From Caballeronia novacaledonica (GTDB lineage: Bacteria > Pseudomonadota > Gammaproteobacteria > Burkholderiales > Burkholderiaceae): a stretch of 64,000 nt of DNA. The translations under genes and the position numbers were made by a program. The stretch covers positions 107,048 to 171,047 of the forward strand of contig NZ_OGTP01000012.1 in assembly GCF_900258035.1 (NCBI RefSeq). Reading direction: 5' to 3'. Below are positions 49,394 to 58,452 of the stretch, piece by piece (the stretch's first letter is position 1; each line of letters opens with the position of its first letter). The notes below the pieces were generated by a model. It was not told the DNA's origin and ran no database searches. It saw only the letters and a list, made by a program, of their open reading frames with translations.

Positions 49394-49608
49394 TTGGCGT
49401 CGCACAAAAGCCACGGTTCATCGGCTTGCGCGCGACGCGTTGCCCGCGACCTCCAAGGAGCAGATCGAAACTTAGGCGAACCGGCGATTTCGACCACTCA
49501 GCGCGCCACCGGGCGCAAACTGCGGCATTCGTATCGCTTCGAGGGCGGACGAGCAGGATGCGACAGGCGGCGCACGATACACGACCCGATTCCTTTCGAG
49601 GGAACACT

Positions 49609-51474
49609 ATGCCTTTGCCTACCGCCCCGGCCAAGCTCGGCCACCTCCTTCCGGCTGAAGAATACAAGGCCAAAGCCCGGCCTTCGAAACAGTCGAAGAA
49701 ACAAGCCGCGGCGAGCGATGACGACGCCTACGGCGCGGTCGATACCGTCGCCGCCGAGCGTCCCGCCACGAACGCCGCGCACACGCTGCGCTCGATCGCG
49801 AGCGAAGTGCTGACCCAGATTCCGGCCGAACCGCATGCGGAAGCGGTCGTGCCGGCGCCCGCGCCGGGTTCCGTGCCGACGCGCGGCCGAAAATCGAAGC
49901 AGACCGCGGCGCTCCTGCAGCCGGCGCCCGCCGCGCGCGCCAGGCCGGCACCGGTCGAAGCCCGCACCGAGCGCGCCGAAACGCCCGTGGCGACCGAGGC
50001 AGCGGCGCCGGCCGTCGCGAAAGAAACGCGCCCGCAGAGCAAACGCCGCAAGAGCACGGCCGCCGAAGCCGAATTGCGCAAGCTTTTCGTGCTCGACACC
50101 AACGTGCTGATGCACGACCCGAGCTCCCTCTTCCGCTTCGAGGAGCACGACGTCTATCTGCCGATGATGACGTTGGAAGAACTCGACAATCACAAGAAGG
50201 GCATGTCGGAAGTCGCGCGCAACGCGCGTCAGGTGAGCCGCACGCTCGACGCACTCGTCGCGCACGCGGGCGATGCCGGCAAGATGGCGGAAGGTTTGCC
50301 GCTCGCCGCGCAAGGCAACCGCGACGCGCTCGGCCGCCTCTACTTCCAGACGACGCTCACCGATATCGAACCGGTGGAAGGCTTGCCCGTCGGCAAGGCG
50401 GACAACCAGATTCTCGGCGTCGTGCGCGCGCTGCAGAAGGAGCGGCCGGATCGTCAGGTCGTGCTGGTGTCGAAAGACATCAACATGCGCATCAAGGCGC
50501 ACGCGCTCGGCCTGCCCGCCGAGGACTATTTCAACGACCAGGTTCTCGAGGACAAGGACCTGCTCTACTCGGGCGTGCGCGCGCTGCCGCAGGACTTCTG
50601 GACCCGGCACGCGAAAGGCATGGAGAGCTGGCAAGACACCAAGACCGGCACGACGTATTACCGCGTGACCGGGCCGCTGTGCCCGTCGATGCTCGTCAAC
50701 GAGTTCGTCTACCTGGAGCCGCAGAACGGCGAGCCGTCGTTTCACGCGGTCGTCCGCGAACTGAACGGCAAGACCGCGCTCCTGCAGACGCTGCGCGACT
50801 ACGGCCATCACAAGAACAACGTGTGGGGCATCACGGCGCGCAATCGCGAGCAGAACTTCGCGCTCAATCTGTTGATGAACCCGGAAGTCGATTTCGTCAC
50901 GCTGCTCGGTCAGGCCGGCACCGGCAAGACGCTGGTGGCGCTCGCCGCGGGCCTCGCGCAAGTGCTCGACGACAAGCGCTACAACGAGATCATCGTGACG
51001 CGCGCGACGGTGCCGGTCGGCGAGGATATCGGCTTCCTGCCGGGCACCGAGGAAGAGAAGATGCAGCCGTGGATGGGCGCATTCGACGACAACCTCGAAG
51101 TCCTGCAAAAGACCGACGACGCCGCCGGTGAATGGGGCCGCGCCGCGACGCAGGAGCTCATCCGTTCGCGACTGAAGGTGAAGAGCATGAGTTTCATGCG
51201 CGGCCGCACGTTCGTCGACAAGTACGTGATCATCGACGAGGCGCAGAATCTGACGCCGAAGCAGATGAAAACGCTCGTCACGCGCGCGGGGCCGGGCACG
51301 AAGATCATCTGCCTCGGCAACATCGCGCAGATCGACACGCCGTACCTGACGGAAGGCAGTTCGGGGCTGACGTATGTCGTGGATCGCTTCAAGGGCTGGA
51401 CGCACAGCGGACACGTGACGCTCGCGCGTGGCGAGCGCTCGCGCCTCGCCGATTACGCTTCCGACATTCTGTAA
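49609..51474 (+). CDS. PIN domain-PhoH family ATPase
   Basis: The 621-residue protein has an N-terminal Ala/Pro/Lys-rich disordered tail of about 155 residues. A PIN nuclease domain (LFVLDTNVLMHDPSSLFRFE near residue 165) follows, then a PhoH ATPase domain with GQAGTGKTLVALAAGLAQ near residue 435 and VIIDEAQNLTPKQMKTLVTR. It is the PhoH2 type, proposed to be an RNA helicase/nuclease. ATG 49609 was chosen because it follows the small-RNA terminator; upstream in-frame residues run through that RNA. A strong terminator follows. Confidence 0.93.
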   Translation: MPLPTAPAKLGHLLPAEEYKAKARPSKQSKKQAAASDDDAYGAVDTVAAERPATNAAHTLRSIASEVLTQIPAEPHAEAVVPAPAPGSVPTRGRKSKQTAALLQPAPAARARPAPVEARTERAETPVATEAAAPAVAKETRPQSKRRKSTAAEAELRKLFVLDTNVLMHDPSSLFRFEEHDVYLPMMTLEELDNHKKGMSEVARNARQVSRTLDALVAHAGDAGKMAEGLPLAAQGNRDALGRLYFQTTLTDIEPVEGLPVGKADNQILGVVRALQKERPDRQVVLVSKDINMRIKAHALGLPAEDYFNDQVLEDKDLLYSGVRALPQDFWTRHAKGMESWQDTKTGTTYYRVTGPLCPSMLVNEFVYLEPQNGEPSFHAVVRELNGKTALLQTLRDYGHHKNNVWGITARNREQNFALNLLMNPEVDFVTLLGQAGTGKTLVALAAGLAQVLDDKRYNEIIVTRATVPVGEDIGFLPGTEEEKMQPWMGAFDDNLEVLQKTDDAAGEWGRAATQELIRSRLKVKSMSFMRGRTFVDKYVIIDEAQNLTPKQMKTLVTRAGPGTKIICLGNIAQIDTPYLTEGSSGLTYVVDRFKGWTHSGHVTLARGERSRLADYASDIL

Positions 51475-51494
51475 GCGCGGCTCATCTGCACACT

Positions 51495-51534
51495 CAGCGG
51501 CCCGGCGGAGCGATTCGCCGGGCCGCTGTTTTTT
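51495..51534 (+). terminator. Intrinsic terminator of the PIN-PhoH gene
   Basis: A perfect 13-bp stem (51495-51507 with 51516-51528, core GCGGCCCGGCG) is followed by TTTTTT. It lies 20 bp after the stop. Confidence 0.94.
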
Positions 51535-51670
51535 CGTCTGAACGTTCCGCAGGTGCAACACTTACAGCACAAACTTCATGTAAATCCTGAAGACATCTTG
51601 TCGCGCGCCCGTTCAGCGGGCTAGTATCCGCACAGTGCCCTTCCTGGCGAGATTTCGCTCGCCCACTGCA

Positions 51671-52615
51671 ATGCGTCGAATCTGGTTGCTGCTTTCCGTC
51701 ACCGTACTGCTCGCCGCGTGTGGAACCGCGCCGCAGCAGCAGACGGCACGCAAACCCGCCGCCAGCACGACAGCGAACCGCACCTACCAGCCGCCGCCCG
51801 GCTTTCCGAATTTCGTCGATCACAGCGTCGGGCGCGAGGAAATTTCCATTCAGGCGATGTCGCTCGTCGGCGTGCCGTATCGCTGGGGCGGCAATACGCC
51901 GGAAGCGGGTTTCGATTGCAGCGGGCTCGTGCGTTATGTGGTCGATCGCGCGGCGTCGGTCAATCTGCCGCGCACGACCGCCGACATGAGTTCGCGAGGC
52001 GAATCGATCGAGCCGGACGAAATCGCGCCGGGCGATCTGATCTTCTTCAACACGACCGGGCGGCCGCATTCGCATGTGGGCATTTATGTCGGCAAACTGC
52101 GCTTCGTGAATGCGCCTTCGACGGGCGGCATCGTGCGGCTCGACTATCTGACGAATCCGTATTGGGCGAAGCGTTTCGACGGCATCCGGCGCGTCGCATC
52201 GCCGAAGGCCGCCCCCGCACCGTTCGATGCGCCGACTTACATCGCATCGCCCGCGCCTGCGCCTGTGCGAACGCCGCCCGCTCCGGCGAACGCCGACGCC
52301 TTCGAACCGCCGCCCTCCACGCTCACCGCCGCGCAACGACAATCGCAGGCCGCGGGCGCGACCGCTCCGCAGCCGGCCGCCGTCGTCGATGCATCGCCCG
52401 ATCCGATCCAGGCAACCGCCGACGCTTTCGAGCCGCCACCTCCGACCTCGCGCGCCGCACGTCAACAGGCGCGCGCGGCACAAGCCGCGACCGAGCCCGA
52501 CGAATCCACTGAGGCGCCCGTACGCGCAATGCGCGCCTCGACCGGATCGCTCGCCGCTCCGCGCCCCGCGCAAAACGACGACCCTATCGCCCGCTTCGCG
52601 ACCGGCACGAACTGA
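51671..52615 (+). CDS. NlpC/P60 family lipoprotein
   Basis: The 314-residue lipoprotein has a signal MRRIWLLLSVTVLLAACG with lipobox LAAC. An NlpC/P60 peptidase domain follows: catalytic Cys in FDCSGLVRYVV near residue 82, His in PHSHVGIYVG near residue 135. The C-terminal about 130 residues are Ala/Pro-rich and contain ADAFEPPP twice, probably disordered. It is likely a murein endopeptidase anchored to the outer membrane. ATG 51671 was chosen for the lipoprotein signal; a GTG 36 bp upstream is in frame. Confidence 0.9.
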   Translation: MRRIWLLLSVTVLLAACGTAPQQQTARKPAASTTANRTYQPPPGFPNFVDHSVGREEISIQAMSLVGVPYRWGGNTPEAGFDCSGLVRYVVDRAASVNLPRTTADMSSRGESIEPDEIAPGDLIFFNTTGRPHSHVGIYVGKLRFVNAPSTGGIVRLDYLTNPYWAKRFDGIRRVASPKAAPAPFDAPTYIASPAPAPVRTPPAPANADAFEPPPSTLTAAQRQSQAAGATAPQPAAVVDASPDPIQATADAFEPPPPTSRAARQQARAAQAATEPDESTEAPVRAMRASTGSLAAPRPAQNDDPIARFATGTN

Positions 52616-52673
52616 CGCGCGCGGCGCGTCTCTGCTATCGTGTTTCGATCATTCGTCGACGGAGCGCAACACC

Positions 52674-53480
52674 ATGGACCTGGGACTCGTGGGCAAGGTC
52701 GTCCTGATCACGGGCGGCAGCAAGGGAATCGGATTTGCATGCGCCAAAGCGTTCGCGAGCGAAGGCGCGAAAGTCGCGATCGTCTCGCGCGATGCCGCGA
52801 ATCTCGCCCGCGCCCGCGAACAACTGGCGAGCGGCGGACATCACGTGCATCTCGCGCGCGCGGACCTGCACGAAGCCCATAGCGCCGAAGATGTGGTCGA
52901 GGAAGCGAGCGCCGCGCTCGGGCCGATCGATATCCTCATCAACAGCGCCGGCGCCGCCCGCCGGTACGATCCCGACACGCTCGATGCCGCCGCCTACAAG
53001 GCGGCGATGGACGCCAAGTACTTCTCTTACGTCTATCCGCAGCAGGTCGTGTTGAAGCGCATGGCCGAACGCCTGCGCAACGACCCGAGCGCCGAACCGG
53101 GCGCGATCGTCAATATCGTCGGGATGGGCGGGAAGATCGCGACGGACATCCACATCGCGGGCGGCGCGGCGAATGCGGCGCTGATGCTCAATACCGTCGG
53201 GCTCGCGCATCATTACGCGAAGCTCGGCATCCGCATCAACGCGATCAATCCGGGCGCGACGCTCACCGAGCGCGTCGAGGAAGCGCTGGAACTGGAAGCG
53301 AAGCGGCAAGGCGTCACGCGCGATCAGGTGCTCGCCGACAGCCAGGCGAAAGTGCCGCTCGGACGCTATGCGAAGCCTGAGGAAATCGCCGACGTGGCGC
53401 TCTTTCTGGCGAGCCGCCGCGCGAGTTACGTGTCGGGCGCGATCATCCCGATGGACGGGGTGTCGTCGCCGATCATCTGA
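52674..53480 (+). CDS. SDR-family protein lacking the catalytic Ser-Tyr-Lys
   Basis: The 268-residue Rossmann-fold protein has an intact cofactor loop GGSKGIG (about residues 14-20) and INSAGAA (near residue 90). Where classical SDRs have the catalytic Ser, Tyr and Lys, this one reads NIVGMGG and HIAGGAANAAL, so all three are replaced (Tyr by Gly, Lys by Asn). It ends with a family-like YVSGAIIPMDG. It may bind NAD(P) without acting as a typical dehydrogenase. It is a single gene between the lipoprotein and pit. Confidence 0.88.
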   Translation: MDLGLVGKVVLITGGSKGIGFACAKAFASEGAKVAIVSRDAANLARAREQLASGGHHVHLARADLHEAHSAEDVVEEASAALGPIDILINSAGAARRYDPDTLDAAAYKAAMDAKYFSYVYPQQVVLKRMAERLRNDPSAEPGAIVNIVGMGGKIATDIHIAGGAANAALMLNTVGLAHHYAKLGIRINAINPGATLTERVEEALELEAKRQGVTRDQVLADSQAKVPLGRYAKPEEIADVALFLASRRASYVSGAIIPMDGVSSPII

Positions 53481-53519
53481 CGCGCTGCGGGCGCGGAAGG
53501 CGCCCGCAGGCGAAACGAA

Positions 53520-54530
53520 TCAAAGCAAGTGGTGGCCGACCCACCAGCCCGCCGCGGCGAGCGTGGCGGACGCGGGAATGGTCAGAATCCACGCCCACAC
53601 GATATTGCCCGCGACGCCCCAGCGCACCGCGCTGAGCTTCTGCGTCGCGCCGACGCCGACGATCGCGCCGGTGATCGTATGCGTCGTCGAAACGGGAATG
53701 CCCAGGAACGACGCGACGAAGAGCGTGATCGCCCCGCCCGTCTCCGCGCAGAAACCGCCGACCGGCTTCAGCTTCGTGATTTTCTGGCCCATTGTGCGCA
53801 CGATGCGCCAGCCGCCGAATAGCGTGCCGAGGCCCATCGACAGATAGCACAGGCCGATCACCCAGATCGGCGGCGCTTCGGCGGCGGCGGACGCGTAGCC
53901 GGTCGCGATCAGCAGCATCCAGATGATGCCGATCGTCTTCTGCGCGTCGTTGCCGCCGTGGCCGAGCGAATACAGGCCCGCCGAAACGAGCTGCATGCGG
54001 CGAAAACGCCGGTCGACCTTGGAAGGCGGCGTACGGAAATACAGCCACGACACGAGCAGCATGAAGAACGAGCCGAGCACGAAGCCGAGCAGCGGCGAGA
54101 TGAAGATGAACCCCACGGTTTTCAGCAGCCCGTCCCAGTTGAGCGATCCCCAGCCGGACTTCGCGAGCGCGGCGCCGACGAGACCGCCGATCAGCGCGTG
54201 CGACGAACTCGACGGAATGCCGTAGATCCACGTGACGATATTCCAGCCGATCGCGCCGACGAGCGCGCCGAAGATGACGTAGTGATCGACGATTTCGGGA
54301 TCGATCGTGCCTTTGCCGACGGTCGCCGCGACCTTCAGATGAAAGATGAAGTACGCGATGACGTTGAACGCGGCGGCGAACGCGACCGCCTGCTGCGGCT
54401 TGAGCACGCCGGTCGAGACGACCGTCGCGATGGAATTGGCGGCGTCGTGAAAGCCGTTCATGAAGTCGAACGCGAGTGCGACTATGACGAGCAACGCGAC
54501 TGCCCAGATAGCGAGTTGAATCGAATGCAT
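53520..54530 (-). CDS. pit: Low-affinity inorganic phosphate transporter
   Basis: The 336-residue membrane protein has about 10 helices and the PiT signature repeats DFMNGFHDAANSIATVVSTG near residue 22 and SLGHGGNDAQKTIGIIWML near residue 190. It carries phosphate (often metal-phosphate) into the cell with protons. The DUF47 gene lies 45 bp upstream on the same strand, a pairing common with Pit proteins. Confidence 0.95.
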   Translation of the reverse strand: MHSIQLAIWAVALLVIVALAFDFMNGFHDAANSIATVVSTGVLKPQQAVAFAAAFNVIAYFIFHLKVAATVGKGTIDPEIVDHYVIFGALVGAIGWNIVTWIYGIPSSSSHALIGGLVGAALAKSGWGSLNWDGLLKTVGFIFISPLLGFVLGSFFMLLVSWLYFRTPPSKVDRRFRRMQLVSAGLYSLGHGGNDAQKTIGIIWMLLIATGYASAAAEAPPIWVIGLCYLSMGLGTLFGGWRIVRTMGQKITKLKPVGGFCAETGGAITLFVASFLGIPVSTTHTITGAIVGVGATQKLSAVRWGVAGNIVWAWILTIPASATLAAAGWWVGHHLL

Positions 54531-54575
54531 CGGTTGAATTGTTTTGACCGGTCTTGAAATGCGCTGCCGGTTTGG

Positions 54576-55202
54576 TCAGGCGTTTTCCAGCACGATGCCT
54601 TCGATGATGTTCGCGACGTCTTCGCACTTGTCGGTGATCGTCTCGAGCAGTTCGTAAATCGCCTTCAGCTTGATGAGCGTCTTCACGTCGTCTTCCTCGC
54701 GGAAGAGCTTCGACATCGCCGAGCGCAGCACGCGGTCGGCATCCGACTCCAGACGGTCGATTTCCTCGCAGATCTTCAGGATTTCGCTCGCGCGCTTCAT
54801 GTCGGCCAGCAGTTCGACGGCCTGCTGCACGCGCGTGACCGTGCCGGTGCAGATATGCGCGAGCTGGCTCGCCTCCGAGGTCACCGCGCGCACGTCGTAC
54901 AGCGAAATGGCCGTGGCGACGTCCTCCATCAGGTCGAGGATGTCGTCCATCGTCGTGATGAGCTTGTGGATTTCGTCGCGGTCGAGCGGCGTGATGAACG
55001 TCTTGTGCAACAGGTCGATCGTCTCGTGCGTGAGCTTGTCGGCGCGTTTTTCGCTCGCCTGGACGTTTTGCTTGTGGACCTCGGCGTCGTCGAGGTTATC
55101 GATCAGCAGTTCGAGCTCGCGGCTGGCATCGACCATGCACTTCGCGTGCGCGTTGAAAATCTCGAAGAATTTGCCCTCGGTGGGCATGAAACGACCGAAC
55201 AT
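54576..55202 (-). CDS. DUF47 family (PhoU-like) phosphate transport regulator
   Basis: The 208-residue helical protein opens MFGRFMPTEGKFFEIFNAHA and has acidic metal-binding repeats (DIDD and EEDDVKTL). PhoU-like DUF47 proteins are thought to control the adjacent Pit transporter. It is upstream of pit with 45 bp between and probably translated from the same transcript. A region of about 140 bp with no gene separates it from dnaB. Confidence 0.92.
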   Translation of the reverse strand: MFGRFMPTEGKFFEIFNAHAKCMVDASRELELLIDNLDDAEVHKQNVQASEKRADKLTHETIDLLHKTFITPLDRDEIHKLITTMDDILDLMEDVATAISLYDVRAVTSEASQLAHICTGTVTRVQQAVELLADMKRASEILKICEEIDRLESDADRVLRSAMSKLFREEDDVKTLIKLKAIYELLETITDKCEDVANIIEGIVLENA

Positions 55203-55341
55203 GAAATTCCCGCAGAATGGGTATTTTTGAGATGTACATCAAACTGTCATATTGTACCTGCGTGCGTTCGCCGACGCACCGCGCGTTCGTGACGCGCGGC
55301 GGCCGATGCCGAAGGGATTGACAGCGGATGCGATTGGAGGG

Positions 55342-56733
55342 TTATTCGCCGCCGTAGAAATTCTGCGCGCCGGCGAAGTTGTCGAACTTCGTGTATTGGC
55401 CGTGGAAAGTCAGGCGCACCGGACCGATCGGACCGTTACGCTGCTTGCCGATGATGATTTCGGCCGTGCCCTTGTCGGGGCTGTCCGGGTTGTAGACTTC
55501 GTCGCGATAGATGAACAGGATGACGTCCGCGTCCTGTTCGATAGCGCCCGATTCGCGCAGGTCCGACATGATCGGGCGTTTGTTCGGACGCTGTTCGAGA
55601 CCGCGATTGAGCTGCGACAGCGCGATCACCGGCACGTCGAGCTCCTTCGCAAGACTCTTGAGCGAGCGCGAGATTTCGGAGATTTCGGTCGCGCGGTTTT
55701 CGCCGCCGTTGCCGGATCCCGACATCAGTTGCAGATAATCGACGATGATCAGTCCCAGTTTGCCGCACTGCCGCGACAGACGCCGCGCGCGCGAGCGCAG
55801 TTCCATCGGGTTGAGGCCGCCGGTTTCGTCGATGAAAAGCTGCGCCTCGCTCATTTTCTGCACCGCGTGCGTGAGCTTCGGCCAATCCTCGTCCGTGAGA
55901 CGGCCCGTGCGCATGCGATGCTGATCCAGCCGTCCGACCGAACCCAGCATACGCATCGTCAGTTGCGTGCCCGGCATTTCCATCGAGAACACCGCGACGG
56001 GCAAGCCGTACTCCACCGCCACGTATTCGCCGACGTTCATCGAGAAAGCCGTCTTACCCATCGAAGGACGGCCCGCCACGATGATCAGCTCGCCGCCATG
56101 CATGCCCGACGTCATGCGATCGAGATCGACGAAGCCTGTCGGCGTGCCAGTCACATCGCTCGGATTGGCGGTGTGGTAAAGCGTGTCGATGCGCTCCACG
56201 ACTTGCGTCAGCAGCGGCCCGATTTCCAGAAAGCCCTGCGTGCCGCGCGCCCCGTCTTCAGCAATCGAGAACACGCGCGCTTCGGCTTCGTCGAGAATCT
56301 GGCGGACTTCCTTGCCTTGCGGATTGAAGGCGTCGGCGGAGATTTCATCCGCGACCGACACGAGACGGCGCAGCACGGCGCGGTCGCGCACGATCTCCGC
56401 GTAGCGGCGGATATTCGCGGCGCTGGGCGTGTTCTGCGCGAGCGCGTTCAGATACGCGAGCCCGCCCACTTCCTCGGCTTTGCCGGAACTCGTCAGCGAT
56501 TCGTAGACGGTGATCACGTCGGCCGGCCGCGTCGATGCGATCAGCTTGCCGACATGTTCATAAATGATGCGATGGTCGTAGCGATAAAAATCGCCCTGAT
56601 GCATGACATCGGCGATGCGGTCCCATGCGGCGTTGTCCAGCAGCAGCCCGCCAATGACGGATTGCTCGGCTTCGATCGAATGCGGCGGGACCTTCAGCGC
56701 GTCGAGTTGCGGGTCTTTGGACGGAGCGTTCAT
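55342..56733 (-). CDS. dnaB: Replicative DNA helicase DnaB
   Basis: The 463-residue RecA-fold helicase opens PPHSIEAEQSVIGGLLLDN (N-terminal domain) and has Walker A AGRPSMGKTAFSMN near residue 210 and Walker B LGLIIVDYLQLM near residue 310. The C-terminal SREISEISRSLKSL-like stretch (about residue 330) carries DNA-binding contacts. No intein or insertion is seen. It unwinds DNA at the fork. The rplI terminator lies between it and the ribosomal genes. Confidence 0.97.
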   Translation of the reverse strand: MNAPSKDPQLDALKVPPHSIEAEQSVIGGLLLDNAAWDRIADVMHQGDFYRYDHRIIYEHVGKLIASTRPADVITVYESLTSSGKAEEVGGLAYLNALAQNTPSAANIRRYAEIVRDRAVLRRLVSVADEISADAFNPQGKEVRQILDEAEARVFSIAEDGARGTQGFLEIGPLLTQVVERIDTLYHTANPSDVTGTPTGFVDLDRMTSGMHGGELIIVAGRPSMGKTAFSMNVGEYVAVEYGLPVAVFSMEMPGTQLTMRMLGSVGRLDQHRMRTGRLTDEDWPKLTHAVQKMSEAQLFIDETGGLNPMELRSRARRLSRQCGKLGLIIVDYLQLMSGSGNGGENRATEISEISRSLKSLAKELDVPVIALSQLNRGLEQRPNKRPIMSDLRESGAIEQDADVILFIYRDEVYNPDSPDKGTAEIIIGKQRNGPIGPVRLTFHGQYTKFDNFAGAQNFYGGE

Positions 56734-56771
56734 GGGGTGGAATTATCGAACAATGCAGATGTGCGGACAAT

Positions 56772-56811
56772 AAAAAATGGCAGACGCCTTTGAAGCGCCT
56801 GCCATTTTTTT
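56772..56811 (-). terminator. Intrinsic terminator after rplI
   Basis: A stem of about 16 bp (core ATGGCAG.CGC/GCGCCTGCCAT) is flanked by A and T runs. On the minus strand it follows rplI and precedes dnaB by 40 bp, and it reads as a terminator in both directions. Confidence 0.92.
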
Positions 56812-56844
56812 GACTGCTCGCGAGGCAAACGCCTCGCGTCAGAC

Positions 56845-57300
56845 TTACGCGTGCTCGCCGAGCACCGACACGGTGACGTCGACCAGCACGTCCGTGTGCA
56901 GCGCCACTTGAATCGAATGGTCGCCGACCATCTTCAGCGGGCCTTGCGGCAGACGCACTTGCGCCTTTTCCACTTCCGCGAAGCCTTGCGACTTCAGCGC
57001 TTCAGCGATGTCCGCATTCGTGACCGAACCGAACAGACGGCCGTCCACGCCAGCCTTTTGCGAGACCTGAACCGTGAAGCCGTTCAGCTTTTCGCCCTGC
57101 TTCTGCGCGGCTTCCAGCTTTTCAGCGGCAACCTTTTCCAGCTCGGCGCGGCGAACTTCGAATTCTGCGATTGCGTCCTTCGTTGCGCGGCGTGCCTTCT
57201 TGCCGGGGATCAGGAAGTTACGTGCGTAGCCGTCCTTGACCTTGACGATGTCGCCGAGGTTGCCCAGGTTGACGACCTTTTCCAAAAGAATGATTTGCAT
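56845..57300 (-). CDS. rplI: 50S ribosomal protein L9
   Basis: The 151-residue protein opens [20 protein letters not shown] with the rRNA-binding N-terminal domain, followed by the long connecting helix and the C-terminal domain ([16 protein letters not shown]). It is the last gene of rpsF-priB-rpsR-rplI and has its own terminator. Confidence 0.98.
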   Translation of the reverse strand: MQIILLEKVVNLGNLGDIVKVKDGYARNFLIPGKKARRATKDAIAEFEVRRAELEKVAAEKLEAAQKQGEKLNGFTVQVSQKAGVDGRLFGSVTNADIAEALKSQGFAEVEKAQVRLPQGPLKMVGDHSIQVALHTDVLVDVTVSVLGEHA

Positions 57301-57328
57301 TTTTGGCTTTCCTTAGTGCGTCGTCTGA

Positions 57329-57604
57329 TTAGGCCTTGTGCAGGTCGGTGTACGGCAGGAGCGCGAGGAAACGCGCGCGCTTGATCGCCGTGTCGAGCTG
57401 GCGCTGATAGTGCGCCTTCGTGCCAGTCAGACGAGCCGGCGTGATCTTGCCGTTTTCGCCGATGAAGTCCTTCAGCGTTTCCGTGTCCTTGTAGTCGATG
57501 TACTCGACACTGGCTGCCGTGAAACGGCAAAACTTCTTGCGCTTGAAGAGCGGGTTTTGTTGCTGACGACGCTTGTCGAATTTCTTACCAGTCGGGCGGG
57601 GCAT
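57329..57604 (-). CDS. rpsR: 30S ribosomal protein S18
   Basis: The 91-residue basic protein opens [19 protein letters not shown] and contains the S18 core [12 protein letters not shown] followed by [20 protein letters not shown]. It assembles with S6 on 16S rRNA. It lies 2 bp after priB and 28 bp before rplI. Confidence 0.98.
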   Translation of the reverse strand: MPRPTGKKFDKRRQQQNPLFKRKKFCRFTAASVEYIDYKDTETLKDFIGENGKITPARLTGTKAHYQRQLDTAIKRARFLALLPYTDLHKA

Positions 57605-57606
57605 GA

Positions 57607-57906
57607 TTAGTCCTTTCCAATGTCCTGCAATTCTGTGATGTGAAACACCAGGGTTCGCGCGTTACGGCTCTTTTTGGCCAGAAAGCCCGTGAAGCGTGCT
57701 TCCACGCCCATCGGACAGCTTTCCAGCCTGCCGCTCGCTTCGCCGGCCGCGACCGCCTGCAGTGTCAGTTCGATCTTCCGGGCGATGCCCGCTTCGACGA
57801 CTTCTGCCGCGTGTTGCAGCGTGCAGCTTGCGATCGGGATGCCGGCGGGCGTGTACCGCACCGGTTCGCGTTCCACGACGCTTGCTGTCAGTTGCAGCCG
57901 GTTCAC
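57607..57906 (-). CDS. priB: Primosomal replication protein N (PriB)
   Basis: The 99-residue OB-fold single-stranded DNA-binding protein opens [20 protein letters not shown]. It acts with PriA in restarting stalled forks. Its position between rpsF and rpsR is the usual one. Confidence 0.93.
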   Translation of the reverse strand: MNRLQLTASVVEREPVRYTPAGIPIASCTLQHAAEVVEAGIARKIELTLQAVAAGEASGRLESCPMGVEARFTGFLAKKSRNARTLVFHITELQDIGKD

Positions 57907-57949
57907 TTAAAGTGTTCGTTCCTGGTGGCTTGACAGTTCGAAACTGTCC

Positions 57950-58327
57950 TTAAGCCTGCGCTTCGGACGGCTGGCTGGCCGCCTTCTTGGCTTCTTCGCG
58001 CTGCACTTCCTTCATCATCGGCGACGGGCCGGTTTCGGCCTTCTTCATCTTGACGATGAGGTGACGCAGAACGGCGTCGTTGAACTTGAACGCGTGTTCC
58101 AGTTCTTCGAGCGTAGTCTGGTCGCATTCGATGTTCATGCAGACGTAGTGAGCCTTCGCGAGTTTCTCGATCATGTAGGCCAGTTGGCGACGGCCCCAGT
58201 CCTCGATACGGTGGATCTGGCCACCGTGCGACGTGATCGTGCCCTTGTAGCGCTCGATCATGGCGGGCACTTGCTCGCTCTGATCGGGATGCACGATGAA
58301 TACGATTTCGTAATGACGCATGTTCAC
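57950..58327 (-). CDS. rpsF: 30S ribosomal protein S6
   Basis: The 125-residue protein opens [20 protein letters not shown] and has the S6 core [19 protein letters not shown]. The C-terminal tail is Lys/Glu/Ala-rich, as in other beta-proteobacteria. It heads the operon; the leader carries an S6:S18-type hairpin. Confidence 0.98.
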   Translation of the reverse strand: MNMRHYEIVFIVHPDQSEQVPAMIERYKGTITSHGGQIHRIEDWGRRQLAYMIEKLAKAHYVCMNIECDQTTLEELEHAFKFNDAVLRHLIVKMKKAETGPSPMMKEVQREEAKKAASQPSEAQA

Positions 58328-58352
58328 TCCTTGTAGCTACTTGTGGATTAGA

Positions 58353-58379
58353 GCCACCCGGGCGTCGGACCGGTGTGGC
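58353..58379 (-). promoter_or_regulatory. S6:S18-type leader hairpin before rpsF
   Basis: On the minus strand GCCAC-A-CCGG pairs with CCGG-GTGGC around the loop TCCGACGC, 26 nt before the rpsF start. A CCG exposed in a hairpin is the hallmark of the autoregulatory RNA bound by the S6:S18 complex. This matches by structure only. Confidence 0.6.
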
Positions 58380-58395
58380 AAGTGAGAAGCCAAAG

Positions 58396-58424
58396 ATTAT
58401 AGCTTTTTGCATGCGCTCACGCAA
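58396..58424 (-). promoter_or_regulatory. Candidate sigma70 promoter of the rpsF operon
   Basis: On the minus strand a perfect -10 TATAAT (58396-58401) and TTGCGT (58419-58424) are separated by 17 bp, giving a leader of about 60 nt before rpsF. Confidence 0.7.
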
Positions 58425-58452
58425 ATGCAATTTCGGACGCGTTTTCAAGCAG

